From: Neorhizobium petrolearium
GTDB taxonomy: Bacteria; Pseudomonadota; Alphaproteobacteria; Rhizobiales; Rhizobiaceae
Direction: 5' to 3'
Assembly: GCF_017873175.1 (NCBI RefSeq)
Contig: NZ_JAGGJW010000022.1
Span: forward strand, 1-64,000
DNA: 64,000 nucleotides
Part shown: one piece after another, positions 1 through 10,218 of the stretch
Position numbering within the stretch: position 1 is the stretch's first letter
Layout: each line of letters begins with the position of its first letter
Position numbers and translations under genes: made by a program
Notes under the pieces: generated by a model
The model's database searches: none
The model's input: only the letters and a program-made list of their open reading frames with translations
What the model was told of the DNA's origin: nothing

Positions 1-18
1 AAAGGGATTTACGCTTGG

Positions 19-1707
<1,689 letters not shown>

Positions 1708-1726
1708 TGTGCCTCTCCCTTCGGCT

Positions 1727-1951
1727 TCAGGAGGTGCGCTTCCTCCGTCGACGCATCATCTTCACCTCTTCTGCGTAGCACTCCCGCGCTGCCTGCCGCG
1801 CCAGAAAGTCGACCAGACGCAAAAGGCGTGGGTCGGGTTTGCCGCGAGGCGTAAAGGTCAGTTCCGGTTCGTCGAGCAACAAAGCTTCGAGCAGCTCTTC
1901 GCGCTCTTTCCTTGTCATCTTCAACGGATCTTGGGGTGCTCGCAAGGTCAT
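1727..1951 (-). CDS. Small hypothetical protein upstream of the recombinase
   Basis: A 74-residue charged protein rich in Leu, Glu and Arg, ending in a basic MMRRRRKRTS tail. It lies 19 bases upstream of the recombinase start on the same strand, so the two are probably cotranscribed. The start is uncertain: ATG 1951 has a weak ribosome site, and an internal ATG at 1918 (MTRKEREELL) is equally plausible. No fold is recognised. The position suggests an accessory factor for integration or its control, but that is inference. Confidence 0.55.
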   Translation of the reverse strand: MTLRAPQDPLKMTRKEREELLEALLLDEPELTFTPRGKPDPRLLRLVDFLARQAARECYAEEVKMMRRRRKRTS

Positions 1952-2165
1952 GCTTGCCAGAATTTACCCGTATTTCAGTATAAGCAACTGAAAACACGAT
2001 AGAATATTCGGCGTTGATTGGTGTCGCGCGGCGCACGGCGGCGTAGTCCAGCGCACAGGCGCGCGCCATGGCATAGCGAAATAACCTATGGGTTCTTGCC
2101 TCCGAGTCGATGGTTGGGCGCATCGACGCCGCTGTTTCGAGATTGCTGACCATGAATGGGATAAT

Positions 2166-2190
2166 ATCGTATTGCGTTTTGCGATACAAT
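2166..2190. promoter_or_regulatory. Inverted repeat, probable operator of the DUF1778/GNAT pair
   Basis: GTATTGC (2169-2175) and GCGATAC (2181-2187) form a dyad with a 5-base centre, and the flanks extend it to 8 of 10 matching positions. It ends about 30 bases before the antitoxin start. Ribbon-helix-helix antitoxins of DUF1778/GNAT modules usually repress their own operon through such a dyad. The assignment is by position and symmetry only. Confidence 0.5.
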
Positions 2191-2219
2191 CCCCTATCTT
2201 GCCTGCAAGGAGACGACTC

Positions 2220-2519
2220 ATGGCCAGCACAGCGGAACGCAAGGAATATCCTATCTCGATGCGACTGCCGGAAGCGGATGTCGCGATGATCGATCGCGCG
2301 GCGACGCTGCGCGGCCGCTCGCGCACCGACTTCGTGCGTGATGCCGCCGTGCGCGCGGCCGAGGAGGTCGTGATGGAGCAAAGCCTGATCCGCATGAGCC
2401 CGGAAGGGTTCGATGCGTTCACAGAGGTTCTCGCCGCCCCGGCAGCGCCTGTTCCCGAAATGGTCGAGCTGGCGAAACGGCCGGCGCCATGGGAAGCTGG
2501 CTACGAGCCGAAGCGGTAA
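2220..2519 (+). CDS. DUF1778 ribbon-helix-helix antitoxin (TacA-like)
   Basis: A 99-residue protein with an N-terminal ribbon-helix-helix region (about 8-45, KEYPISMRLPEADVAMIDRA and SRTDFVRDAAV), as in DUF1778 antitoxins. The C-terminal tail rich in Pro and Ala would wrap the cognate acetyltransferase. ATG 2220 is chosen over longer in-frame starts because AAGGAGA lies just upstream. It should act as a DNA-binding repressor of its own promoter, together with the toxin encoded 3 bases downstream. On an ICE such pairs usually promote retention of the element. Confidence 0.88.
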   Translation: MASTAERKEYPISMRLPEADVAMIDRAATLRGRSRTDFVRDAAVRAAEEVVMEQSLIRMSPEGFDAFTEVLAAPAAPVPEMVELAKRPAPWEAGYEPKR

Positions 2520-2522
2520 GTC

Positions 2523-3026
2523 GTGGCGCTATCGGCTCCCGAACTGCTCACCGCCGCGCATGATGTGTCCGAATTCTCCTGCGGCAAGCCGACGCTCGAT
2601 CACTGGCTGAAGACGCGCGCCCTTTCCAATCAGCAGAAAGGCTTTACCGCAGTTCTCGTGGTCCATGAGGCGGGGCGCGTCGTGGGCTATTATGGTCTGG
2701 CGCCGACGGCCGTGGTGCCGTCGGTCCTGCCGCGTTCGATCCGCACGGGCCAGCCGCCCGACCCCGTTCCCTGCCTTCTTCTCGGCCAGCTTGCCACCGA
2801 TACCGGATGGGCGGGGCGAGGGATCGGGACCGGCCTTGTCAAACACGCGCTGCAGCGCTGCGTTCAGGCGGCCAATCTCGTGGGTGGGCGAGCGCTGATG
2901 GTCAATGCTGTCGATGATGAAGCCGCGCGCTTCTGGAAACGACGTGGCTTCTTGCCGTCGAAGGATGATCCGCTCGTCCTCTTGCGCTCCGTCGCCGATA
3001 TTGCCGCGTCGTTGGCCGAGGCGTGA
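2523..3026 (+). CDS. GNAT-family acetyltransferase toxin (TacT-like)
   Basis: A 167-residue GNAT protein starting at GTG 2523, three bases after the DUF1778 stop. The acetyl-CoA loop is visible as GWAGRGIG (about 95-102), preceded by the beta-bulge QLATDTG. Family members acetylate the amino acid on charged tRNA and halt translation. One oddity: the motif usually written FYxxxGF, whose Tyr is important for catalysis in TacT/AtaT, reads FWKRRGF here (F137, W138). The toxin may therefore be weakened or use a different residue. The pair with the RHH gene makes the toxin-antitoxin call firm; the activity is less certain. Confidence 0.85.
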   Translation: MALSAPELLTAAHDVSEFSCGKPTLDHWLKTRALSNQQKGFTAVLVVHEAGRVVGYYGLAPTAVVPSVLPRSIRTGQPPDPVPCLLLGQLATDTGWAGRGIGTGLVKHALQRCVQAANLVGGRALMVNAVDDEAARFWKRRGFLPSKDDPLVLLRSVADIAASLAEA

Positions 3027-3047
3027 GCCAAGCAGAATAGTATATCG

Positions 3048-3860
3048 ATGAATCAAGAAGACGAATTTCTCACCGCGAAATACATCGAATATCGTCAGGC
3101 GCTCAGCGAGATCGAGAGGTTCACGCCTCTCATGCCGTTCGGCTGGTTCAAATCCCCGCAGACCATCAGGCTCGATGGGGAGTTCGGGCTACAGCAGATG
3201 GCGTATGGGGACTTGGCCAGCGAGGCAGCACGAGATCTGGCGAACGGGATCAATCACCTGATCGTCCTCACGATGCGCCTTGAAGCTTGGGGCAAGGTTA
3301 TCGATGGGCTCGATACCGAGCAGAAGTTCCAACTCCTGCACGAGTTCGTCCAGGATTTGGCGGCAACGGCGATCTTAAGTCCTTACACCCTCAAGGCCCG
3401 GTTCTATTTCGCGATCGCGCATTTGTCGCATCAAGCCAACTGCGCGCGTCAGGGCGAGGGGTGGGTGGATGATAGCACGACCCTTCCCGATGATCGGAAA
3501 ATCAAGGGGGATGAGGCGGCCAGATTGGCAAAGCCGTGGCGCGCTTGGAAGAAGCTGATCAGGGCGCTGGAGACCGTCGATAATGCTGACTACAGGACAG
3601 CGACGGATGACTTCCGCAGCAAGCACACGCACCGCTTCACTCCGCGGGTCGAACTTGGGATCACCCAGCCGGTGAAACGTCTTCTTGCTAAAGGCGAAGA
3701 CAAACCATCCTACGGCGTCGGGGGAACGAGCCCTCTCAAGCTGAAAGCCGTGGTAGCAGAACTGAAAACCCAGTGCATTCGCTTGTCCAAATGTTACGGG
3801 GAATTCCGGAAGCTCGTGGTCGAGCAGAGCACGGCGCTGTTCGGGAATATAGACGATTGA
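3048..3860 (+). CDS. Hypothetical protein with an Rx4H (HEPN-like) motif
   Basis: A 270-residue, largely helical protein I do not recognise. It starts 21 bases after the GNAT toxin stop on the same strand, with a weak ribosome site. The notable local feature is FRSKHTHRF, where R190 and H195 form an Rx4H pattern as in HEPN ribonuclease-fold proteins such as AbiV-type abortive-infection factors. The surrounding helices would suit an all-alpha fold, but a six-residue motif is weak evidence. Next to a toxin-antitoxin pair it could be a third gene of that module or an independent defence gene. Confidence 0.6.
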   Translation: MNQEDEFLTAKYIEYRQALSEIERFTPLMPFGWFKSPQTIRLDGEFGLQQMAYGDLASEAARDLANGINHLIVLTMRLEAWGKVIDGLDTEQKFQLLHEFVQDLAATAILSPYTLKARFYFAIAHLSHQANCARQGEGWVDDSTTLPDDRKIKGDEAARLAKPWRAWKKLIRALETVDNADYRTATDDFRSKHTHRFTPRVELGITQPVKRLLAKGEDKPSYGVGGTSPLKLKAVVAELKTQCIRLSKCYGEFRKLVVEQSTALFGNIDD

Positions 3861-4108
3861 GTTGCCGATTTGTCGTGGCATGGAAACTTGGGCGTCGCCC
3901 TTTGGGCCGGCTCCTGGTTGCGCCGAAGCGATAGCCGGAACTCTCGAATTGACAGTGCAACTCCCGAAACGCCCTTCGCTATACATTAATGGCTTGGGCG
4001 ATCTGAAGGCAACGACCATTGGCTCGGACCGGGGCCGTGGTCCGCGGTCATACGCAGGTCATGGTTCGATGAGCCTCAATGTACCGTCCAATCGCGAAAC
4101 GGCCGCTT

Positions 4109-5002
4109 TCAACCACGATACTTTAGTGCATCGACGATCACTTTGAACACCGGAAGGTTTTGGCGGCGGCTGGGATAGTAGAGGAAATAACCGTCGAAGA
4201 AGGGCGACCAAGCGTCCAAAACTTGGATCAGATCGCCGGAAGCGACGTGCCGCTCCACAATGTTCTCCGGCACATAGGCAATGCCATAGCCGTTCACCGC
4301 AGCGTCGATCATGGCGTAGGAGTTGTTGAAGGTAAGCTGGCCAGACACGCGGACGCGCAGCTCCTGTCCCTCTTTCTCGAATTCCCAAGCATAAAGGCCG
4401 CCGGTGCTTTCATGGCGCATGTTGATGCAGCGGTGCCGGACGAGATCCTGCGGATGGCCCGGCACGCCATGTTCGGCGAGATAGCCCGGCGAGGCCACGG
4501 CCACCAGCCGCCAGTCCGGCCCGATCCGGACCGCGATCATATCCTTTCCGACGCTCTCGCCCAGCCGGACGCCCGCGTCGAAATGTTCCTCGACGATGTT
4601 GCGGAAGGTGCTGTCGAGGATCAGTTCGACGGCGATGTCGGGATAGTCGCGCAGCACCGGCTTCAGCTTCGGCCAGACCACGCTTTTGAGCGCGTGATCG
4701 GAGAGCGTCAGCCGGATCGAGCCCGATGGCTTGTCGCGGAACGTCATCAGCGCGGCAATCTCGTCCTCGATCTCGGCCATGCGAGGGGTGATCGTCTTGA
4801 GCAGCCGTTCGCCTGCGGGCGTCGTCGTGACGTTCCTCGTCGTCCGCGTCAGGAGGCGGATACCCATGCCCGCTTCCAGTTGCTTGATTGCGTAGCTGAG
4901 GGTCGATTGCGCGACGCCGATCTTCGCCGCCGCTTTGGTAAAGCTACGCTCCTCGGCGACGATCCTGAACCAGGTCAGTTGGTTGAAATCCGTCTTCTCC
5001 AT
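4109..5002 (-). CDS. LysR-family regulator of the first cargo cassette
   Basis: A 297-residue LysR regulator with an N-terminal winged helix (about 8-65, ERSFTKAAAKIGVAQSTLSY) and a substrate-binding domain from about 90. It diverges from the MFS gene across 124 bases that hold a perfect 7-3-7 inverted repeat (5033-5049), as expected for a LysR gene regulating its neighbour and itself. It belongs to the same subfamily as the LysR at 36729-37628; both carry the GGLYAWEFEK stretch and a closing YYPSRRQ. The inducer is unknown. Confidence 0.92.
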   Translation of the reverse strand: MEKTDFNQLTWFRIVAEERSFTKAAAKIGVAQSTLSYAIKQLEAGMGIRLLTRTTRNVTTTPAGERLLKTITPRMAEIEDEIAALMTFRDKPSGSIRLTLSDHALKSVVWPKLKPVLRDYPDIAVELILDSTFRNIVEEHFDAGVRLGESVGKDMIAVRIGPDWRLVAVASPGYLAEHGVPGHPQDLVRHRCINMRHESTGGLYAWEFEKEGQELRVRVSGQLTFNNSYAMIDAAVNGYGIAYVPENIVERHVASGDLIQVLDAWSPFFDGYFLYYPSRRQNLPVFKVIVDALKYRG

Positions 5003-5032
5003 AGGCCCTCATAGTGCTCGTCCAATGAGATT

Positions 5033-5049
5033 AATCGATACCATCGATT
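5033..5049. promoter_or_regulatory. LysR-type operator between lysR and the MFS gene
   Basis: AATCGAT, a 3-base spacer, then ATCGATT: a perfect 7-bp inverted repeat midway between the divergent LysR and MFS starts. The position and dyad fit a LysR binding site controlling both directions. Confidence 0.55.
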
Positions 5050-5126
5050 GATCCAATCAAATTGCGACGACTAATCGTTCCATCCTGAATTGGCTATATC
5101 CGCATCGAAAACGGATAGTCAGGAGT

Positions 5127-6323
5127 ATGCGGACGATGGTTTCCGCCGAGGAAAATGCCGGCAGCACACCCGCTGCCTGGGGCGCCGTGCTTTCGATGGC
5201 GCTGTGCGTGGCGATGCTCATCGCCTCGGAGTTCATGCCGGTCAGCCTGCTGACGCCGATGGCCGAAGGACTGCACGCGACCGAGGGACAGACCGGACAG
5301 GCGATCTCGGTGAGCGGCCTTTTCGCCGTCGTCGCCAGCCTGCTCGTCACGACGCTCGCCGGCACGCTGAATCGCAAATGGGTGCTGGTGGCAATGACCG
5401 CGTTCATGCTGGCTTCGCTGGTCCTCGTCGCAGCCGCGCCGAACTTCGCGGTCCTCATGCTCGGCCGCGCCCTTCTCGGCGTCTGCATCGGCGGCTTCTG
5501 GGCCTTGGCCACGGCCGTCATCATGCGGCTGGTGCCGGCGCAGGACGTGCCCCGCGCGCTGGCCTTGATGTATGGCGGCCAAGCCATTGCTGCGGCCTTT
5601 GCCGCGCCGGTCGGAAGCTATCTTGGCGGCCTGTTCGGCTGGCGCGAGGTGTTCTGGGCGCTGACGCCGATCGTCGCGATCAATCTCGCCTGGCATGTCG
5701 CGGCGCTCCCGTCGCTGCCCGCGCATCAAAGGCAGGACTTCCGGTCCATGCTCGCCTTGCTGAAGCGCCCGTATTTTCTGCGCGGATTGGCGGCCTGCAT
5801 GCTGTCCTGGGGCTCGGCCTTTACGATGTTCACCTATCTGCGTCCATTTCTGGAGCAGGTGACGCGGGTGGATGTCGCCACGCTATCGGCTCTCCTGCTG
5901 CTTCTGGGATGCGCCGGATTCGTCGGAACATGGGCGGCGGGGCGCTTCCTGAAGGGCGACGTCGCCCCCTTCCTGAAGTTGCCGGCCCTGGTCATGGGCG
6001 GGGCCACCGTCGGCCTCTTGCTGCTCGGATTCTCGATCGTCGCCGCCGGCCTGTTCATGGCCATCTGGGGCGCGATGAACACCATGTTCTCCGTGATCTG
6101 GATGACGTGGATGTCGCAGAATGCCGACGACGCGCCGGAGGCCGCCGGCAGCTTGATGGTCGCAGCGATCCAGGCATCGATCCTGCTCGGGGCCGTGGTC
6201 GGCGGGCTGTTGCTCGACGGCATCTCCATCCAGGCAACTTTCATCGGCAGCATCGTCCTCGCGGTCCTGGCGCTCATGCTGATCGGCAACGGTCAGCGGA
6301 TGCTGAAGCCGGAGGCGGTCTGA
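5127..6323 (+). CDS. MFS drug/sugar-type exporter (DHA1)
   Basis: A 398-residue, 12-helix major facilitator of the DHA1 group (AraJ/NepI-like). The first helix carries MLIASEFMPVSLLTPMAEG, and the loop between helices 2 and 3 is compact. AGGAG lies only one base before ATG 5127 but ten bases before ATG 5136, so translation may start at the latter (MVSAEEN). It diverges from a LysR gene and is followed after one base by a secreted protein gene, so the cassette is one operon. The substrate cannot be read from the sequence. Confidence 0.88.
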   Translation: MRTMVSAEENAGSTPAAWGAVLSMALCVAMLIASEFMPVSLLTPMAEGLHATEGQTGQAISVSGLFAVVASLLVTTLAGTLNRKWVLVAMTAFMLASLVLVAAAPNFAVLMLGRALLGVCIGGFWALATAVIMRLVPAQDVPRALALMYGGQAIAAAFAAPVGSYLGGLFGWREVFWALTPIVAINLAWHVAALPSLPAHQRQDFRSMLALLKRPYFLRGLAACMLSWGSAFTMFTYLRPFLEQVTRVDVATLSALLLLLGCAGFVGTWAAGRFLKGDVAPFLKLPALVMGGATVGLLLLGFSIVAAGLFMAIWGAMNTMFSVIWMTWMSQNADDAPEAAGSLMVAAIQASILLGAVVGGLLLDGISIQATFIGSIVLAVLALMLIGNGQRMLKPEAV

Positions 6324-6324
6324 C

Positions 6325-6795
6325 ATGAGGCCGTTCGCACCGATCTCTCGACGTCGATTGCTGGCAACGGGTGTTGCGAGCCTCGTTGTTCCCGCTCTTG
6401 GTCCCGCGTTGACGCAGAGAGCCCAAGCGCAGGGAGGAACCGCTATGCGCCTCAGACTGACCTTTGCCGATCAGGATTTCACGGCAACGCTGGAGGACAA
6501 TCCTTCGGCACGCGACCTGTTCTCGATGCTGCCGCTCGATCTCATGATCGACGACTACGCGACCAACGAGAAGATCGCCTATCTGCCGCGCAAGCTGACC
6601 GAACAAGGCAGCGACCGCTTCGGCAACGAGGCGGTGGGCGACCTTTGCTACTACGCGCCCTGGGGCAACCTGGCGATGTTCCACGGCCCTTACCGCTGGT
6701 CGCGCGGACTGATCCGGCTCGGCTGGCTGGACAACGGGACCAAGCCTCTCCTCGTGCGCGGCGAATTCCCGCTCCGCATTGAAGCGTCGTCCTGA
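6325..6795 (+). CDS. Secreted cyclophilin-like fold protein
   Basis: A 156-residue protein with a twin-arginine-like signal (SRRRLLATGVASLVVPAL). About 110 residues follow that match the cyclophilin-like family often annotated beside reductases and hydrolases (LTFADQDFTATL, YLPRKL, GDLCYYAPWGNLAMF). The ATG follows the MFS stop by one base, so the two are coupled. The family has no settled function, and peptidyl-prolyl isomerase activity should not be assumed. Confidence 0.8.
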   Translation: MRPFAPISRRRLLATGVASLVVPALGPALTQRAQAQGGTAMRLRLTFADQDFTATLEDNPSARDLFSMLPLDLMIDDYATNEKIAYLPRKLTEQGSDRFGNEAVGDLCYYAPWGNLAMFHGPYRWSRGLIRLGWLDNGTKPLLVRGEFPLRIEASS

Positions 6796-6854
6796 CGCGC
6801 GACGCCGCACCCTTGAGGGCGCCAACCGTCTGAAAACCGCAAGGAGACCCTGCA

Positions 6855-7961
6855 ATGAAACAGAATTTGGAATCTGCAAATGCAGCCCTGCATCGGGACG
6901 CGCCCGACGCCGGCCGCCGCAACCTGCTCAAGCTGACGGGCGTCGGCATGGCCGCCCTCGGCGCGGCGTCACTTTTCGATATTTCCAACGCGAAGGCTCA
7001 GAATATGGCACAGGAATGGGACAAGATTTTCCCCAAAAGCCAGAAAGTCGATCACCAGAAAGTCACGTTCAAGAACCGTTATGGCATCACGCTTGCCGGC
7101 GATCTCTATCTGCCGAAGGATCGCGCCGCAAAACGCCTGCCGGCCATTGTCGTCAGCGGTCCGTTCGGCGCCGTCAAGGAACAGTCGTCCGGCCTTTACG
7201 CGCAAGCCATGGCCGAGCGCGGCTTCGTCACGCTGGCCTTCGATCCGTCCTATACGGGTGAAAGCGGCGGTGAGCCGCGCAATGTCGCCTCGCCGGATAT
7301 CAACACCGAGGACTTCATGGCGGGCGTCGATTTTCTCGGCCTGCACACCTCCGTCGACCGCGAGCGCATCGGCGTCATCGGCATCTGCGGCTGGGGCGGC
7401 ATGGCGCTGAACGCTGTCGCCGCCGACAAGCGCGTCAAGGCCGTCGCAGCCAGCACCATGTATGACATGAGCCGCGTCATGTCGAAGGGCTATAATGACA
7501 GCATGACGCCCGAACAGCGCAGGCAGGCGCTGGAGCAGATGAGCCGCCAGCGCTGGGCGGACGCCGAAAAGGGCGCTCCTGCCTATCAGCCAGCCTATAA
7601 CGTGCTGAAGGGCGGCGAGGCGCAGTTCCTCGTCGATTACCACGATTACTACATGACGCCGCGCGGATACCATAAGCGTGCGGTCAATTCGGGCAATGCC
7701 TGGACGGTCACGACACCGATGTCGCTCATGAACATGCCGCTGCTCACTTACATCAAGGAGATCTCGCCGCGCCCGGTCCTGCTCATTCACGGGGAAAAGG
7801 CTCACTCGCGCTATTTCAGCGAAACGGCGTTCGCAGCCGCGGCCGAGCCGAAGGAACTGGTGATCGTCCCCGGCGCCAACCACGTCGATCTCTATGACAA
7901 GGTGGACGTGATCCCATTCGACAAGCTGACCAGCTTCTTCAACCAGCATCTCGCCGCATAA
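6855..7961 (+). CDS. Secreted alpha/beta hydrolase (dienelactone hydrolase-like)
   Basis: A 368-residue alpha/beta hydrolase with a Tat-type signal (GRRNLLKLTGVGMAALGAAS). The nucleophile elbow is GICGWGG with C178 at the catalytic position, as in dienelactone-hydrolase-like and YcjY-like proteins rather than serine esterases. The acid should lie near the PVLLIHGEKAHS stretch, and the base is the His of GANHVDLY near the C terminus. AAGGAGA lies upstream of ATG 6855. It is the third gene of the LysR-MFS cassette, 59 bases after the previous stop. The cassette looks like detoxification and export, but the substrate is unknown. Confidence 0.87.
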   Translation: MKQNLESANAALHRDAPDAGRRNLLKLTGVGMAALGAASLFDISNAKAQNMAQEWDKIFPKSQKVDHQKVTFKNRYGITLAGDLYLPKDRAAKRLPAIVVSGPFGAVKEQSSGLYAQAMAERGFVTLAFDPSYTGESGGEPRNVASPDINTEDFMAGVDFLGLHTSVDRERIGVIGICGWGGMALNAVAADKRVKAVAASTMYDMSRVMSKGYNDSMTPEQRRQALEQMSRQRWADAEKGAPAYQPAYNVLKGGEAQFLVDYHDYYMTPRGYHKRAVNSGNAWTVTTPMSLMNMPLLTYIKEISPRPVLLIHGEKAHSRYFSETAFAAAAEPKELVIVPGANHVDLYDKVDVIPFDKLTSFFNQHLAA

Positions 7962-8065
7962 CATATGGAGTGGTGCCTGCGCCAATGGGGAAAGCCTTCC
8001 CCCTGGCCGGCGCCGGGGTCGCCGGCACACCCCCTTCTGCGGGGAGACCCCGCAACGCCCCCTTT

Positions 8066-8140
8066 AGAGTGAGAGTGCGGACGGGGTTTGCCGTGACGGG
8101 TTGAGGGCCGGAGGAGAGTCTTCCGGCGCCCGTCGCGGAG
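8066..8140 (+). promoter_or_regulatory. Structured leader, family A copy 1 (ardC)
   Basis: An AGAGTGAGAG box (8066-8075), then CCGTGACGGG (8091-8100) pairing with CCCGTCGCGG (8129-8138), ten pairs with one G-U. An inner stem GCCGGA/TCCGGC sits at 8107-8112 and 8122-8127. The 3' arm contains the two G of the GGAG ribosome site (8137-8140), so the stem can mask translation of ardC. The same layout occurs before the ParB-like, 185-residue and helicase genes. Confidence 0.75.
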
Positions 8141-8147
8141 AACCGCG

Positions 8148-9110
8148 ATGTCCAGATATGATCGAAGCGTTCGCGCCGGCTCGGACCGGACGAATCTCTA
8201 TGACGAAATCACCACAAGAATCATCGCCGAGCTGGAGGCCGGTCGCGTGCCGTGGGTGCAGCCCTGGGGCACGTCGGCCGCGAAGGCGCCGCTTGGCTTG
8301 CCGAGGAACGCCGCTACCTCCCGCAGCTACAGCGGTATCAACGTGCTCATTCTATGGGGCGCCGTCATCGAGCACGGCTTTCCCTGCCAGGGCTGGCTCA
8401 CATTCCGGCAGGCGCTTTCACTTGGCGGCCATGTCCGCAAGGGTGAGCGCGGCACCACCGTCGTCTATGCTGATCGCTTCACGCCGGAGGACGAGAAGCG
8501 CCGCGCCCGCGAGACTGGCGAGGAAGCGCACGCCATCCCATTCCTGAAGCGCTTCACCGTCTTCAACGTGGCGCAATGCGATGGGCTGCCCGACGACATC
8601 GCCACCGTCGTGCCACCGCCACCGCCCGGCCTGATCGAGCCGAGGGTCGAGGCACTCATCAAGGCGACCGGCGTCGATTTCCGCATCGGTAGCAACCGGG
8701 CCTTCTACGTCCCGTCCCAGGACTATGTGATGGTCCCGCCGCCCCAAGCGTATTTCGAGCCGATCAACTGGCACCGGACGGCGCTGCATGAGCTCGGTCA
8801 CGCCAGCGGCCATCACAGCCGGTTGAGCCGTGACCTGACCGGTTCCTTCGGCTCGAAGAAATATGCCTTCGAAGAGCTGATCGCTGAGCAGACTTCGGCT
8901 TTTAGCTGCGCCGCGCTCGGCATCGTGCCGACGGTGCGTCACGCCGATTACATCGGCAGTTGGCTGGAGGTCATGCGCGAGGATTCCCGCGCCATCGTGC
9001 GCGCGGCCTCGCAGGCGAGCAAGGCGGCCGACTGGCTGCTGTCCTTCCTCCCGGAAGACGGGCAGCGGCCAGCCGCGCCCGAAAGCGCCATCGACAGGAG
9101 GGCAGCATGA
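8148..9110 (+). CDS. ardC: ArdC-type antirestriction protein with zincin-like domain
   Basis: A 320-residue ArdC homologue. The N-terminal ssDNA-binding domain (about 15-140) has the usual PWVQPW and YSGINVLILW stretches. The C-terminal metallopeptidase-like domain carries H214-E-L-G-H218 followed by GHHSRL, a complete HExxH zinc site. ArdC enters recipients with conjugating DNA or is made early there, and protects it from restriction. It heads a run of genes joined by ATGA overlaps (ardC, DUF2958, two unknown genes). A structured leader overlaps its ribosome site, so its translation may be controlled. Confidence 0.93.
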   Translation: MSRYDRSVRAGSDRTNLYDEITTRIIAELEAGRVPWVQPWGTSAAKAPLGLPRNAATSRSYSGINVLILWGAVIEHGFPCQGWLTFRQALSLGGHVRKGERGTTVVYADRFTPEDEKRRARETGEEAHAIPFLKRFTVFNVAQCDGLPDDIATVVPPPPPGLIEPRVEALIKATGVDFRIGSNRAFYVPSQDYVMVPPPQAYFEPINWHRTALHELGHASGHHSRLSRDLTGSFGSKKYAFEELIAEQTSAFSCAALGIVPTVRHADYIGSWLEVMREDSRAIVRAASQASKAADWLLSFLPEDGQRPAAPESAIDRRAA

Positions 9111-9478
9111 TCCTCGTGACCGACGAGCTGCGCGCGCAGCTTCTCGCCAATGGCCGCCGGCGCGACACTGATCATGTGCCGGTCGTCAAATTCTTCAACC
9201 CTCTCGGCGCAGGCGTCTGGCTGGCGACCGAACTCGATGCCGGGGGCGACATCCTCTTCGGCCTGGCCGATCTCGGCGAGCCGGAACTTGGCTACTTCTC
9301 GCTGGAGGAGATGGCGTCGGTACGCCTGCCGTTCGGACTCGGCATCGAGCGCGACATTCTCTTTTCCGGCGACTTTCCGATTTCGGTCTGGGCTGAGGCT
9401 GCACGAGAAGCCGGCAGCATCCGCCGCGCCGAACGGATCATCTATGCCGCGGCGCATGCGCGGCGGGAGGGCGTCTGA
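9107..9478 (+). CDS. DUF2958 protein
   Basis: A 123-residue DUF2958 protein, recognisable from HVPVVKFFNP, ATELD, FGLADLG and ELGYFSLEEMASVRLPFGL. ATG 9107 overlaps the ardC stop by four bases, implying translational coupling. DUF2958 genes commonly travel with ardC on plasmids and ICEs; the function is unknown. Confidence 0.88.
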   Translation: MILVTDELRAQLLANGRRRDTDHVPVVKFFNPLGAGVWLATELDAGGDILFGLADLGEPELGYFSLEEMASVRLPFGLGIERDILFSGDFPISVWAEAAREAGSIRRAERIIYAAAHARREGV

Positions 9479-10218
9479 TGCGCTTCCGCCGCTGGCATAG
9501 ACCCGAACCCTATGGTGACACGTCGCGCAAGCGCGCGGCGTTTCTCCGCAAGCAGCGCCTCGAACGCGAGGCGCTGCCGCTCTTCGCCGGAGAGATCGCC
9601 GCCGGTCAGCACGGCGTCGACGAGGAAATGGCCCGCCGTTCGGCTTGGTGGGACGAGGCCGAACGTGAACGTCGCGACCAGCGAGCCATGTGGTGGCGGA
9701 GGGGCCGCGTCCGGCTCTTCGCGCTGCCCGACAGGCTGCGCGCCCGTGTCCGCGAGATCTGGCGGACTTGCCCTTATCCGGCCGATCCGGCGAGCTTCGC
9801 CGATTTCCTGCACCAGATCGCGGTTGGCAAGCTCGATCCGTGGCGCCCGCCTTGGCAATTCCATCCCGAGCGGACCGCGCGGATTACCCGCGATCCGTCG
9901 ACCTTCGGCGAAGCCTTCCGCCGAATCGGAGGCCGCAAGGCCGGTATCGGGCCGAGCGCGCCGGACGTGGACGAGTCGCTTTACTGCGGCAATCTCGGCT
10001 CCGGCATCCTGTTTCTCCGGTCGCGGCTGCGCTCCGTAGAAGCGGGCGAAAATGTCCACATCGCCGCGAGCCATCACCCCGGCGCCGCCCAGCGGCTCGA
10101 AATCGAGGTGCGCGGCGCGTGCTCGGATGCCGAGCTGGCGCTGATCGAGCGCCTGGCGCAAGCGACCGAGACGCGGCCCGTCGTGGTCCAGCGTATCGTC
10201 ATGCGAGGCCAGCCATGA
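9478..10218 (+). CDS. Hypothetical protein of the ardC operon
   Basis: A 246-residue protein of unknown function, ATGA-coupled to the DUF2958 gene. The N-terminal half is strongly basic and rich in Arg and Trp (RRWHRPEPYG, RSAWWDEAERERRDQRAMWW), and the C-terminal half is more globular. No catalytic motif is apparent. Its tight coupling to ardC suggests a role soon after DNA entry or in plasmid-like maintenance. Confidence 0.78.
   Translation: MRFRRWHRPEPYGDTSRKRAAFLRKQRLEREALPLFAGEIAAGQHGVDEEMARRSAWWDEAERERRDQRAMWWRRGRVRLFALPDRLRARVREIWRTCPYPADPASFADFLHQIAVGKLDPWRPPWQFHPERTARITRDPSTFGEAFRRIGGRKAGIGPSAPDVDESLYCGNLGSGILFLRSRLRSVEAGENVHIAASHHPGAAQRLEIEVRGACSDAELALIERLAQATETRPVVVQRIVMRGQP

Noticed and set aside
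3861..4108. A possible small gene between the Rx4H protein and the LysR gene
   Set aside because: No frame has a ribosome site and protein-like composition; it is simply intergenic between convergent genes.
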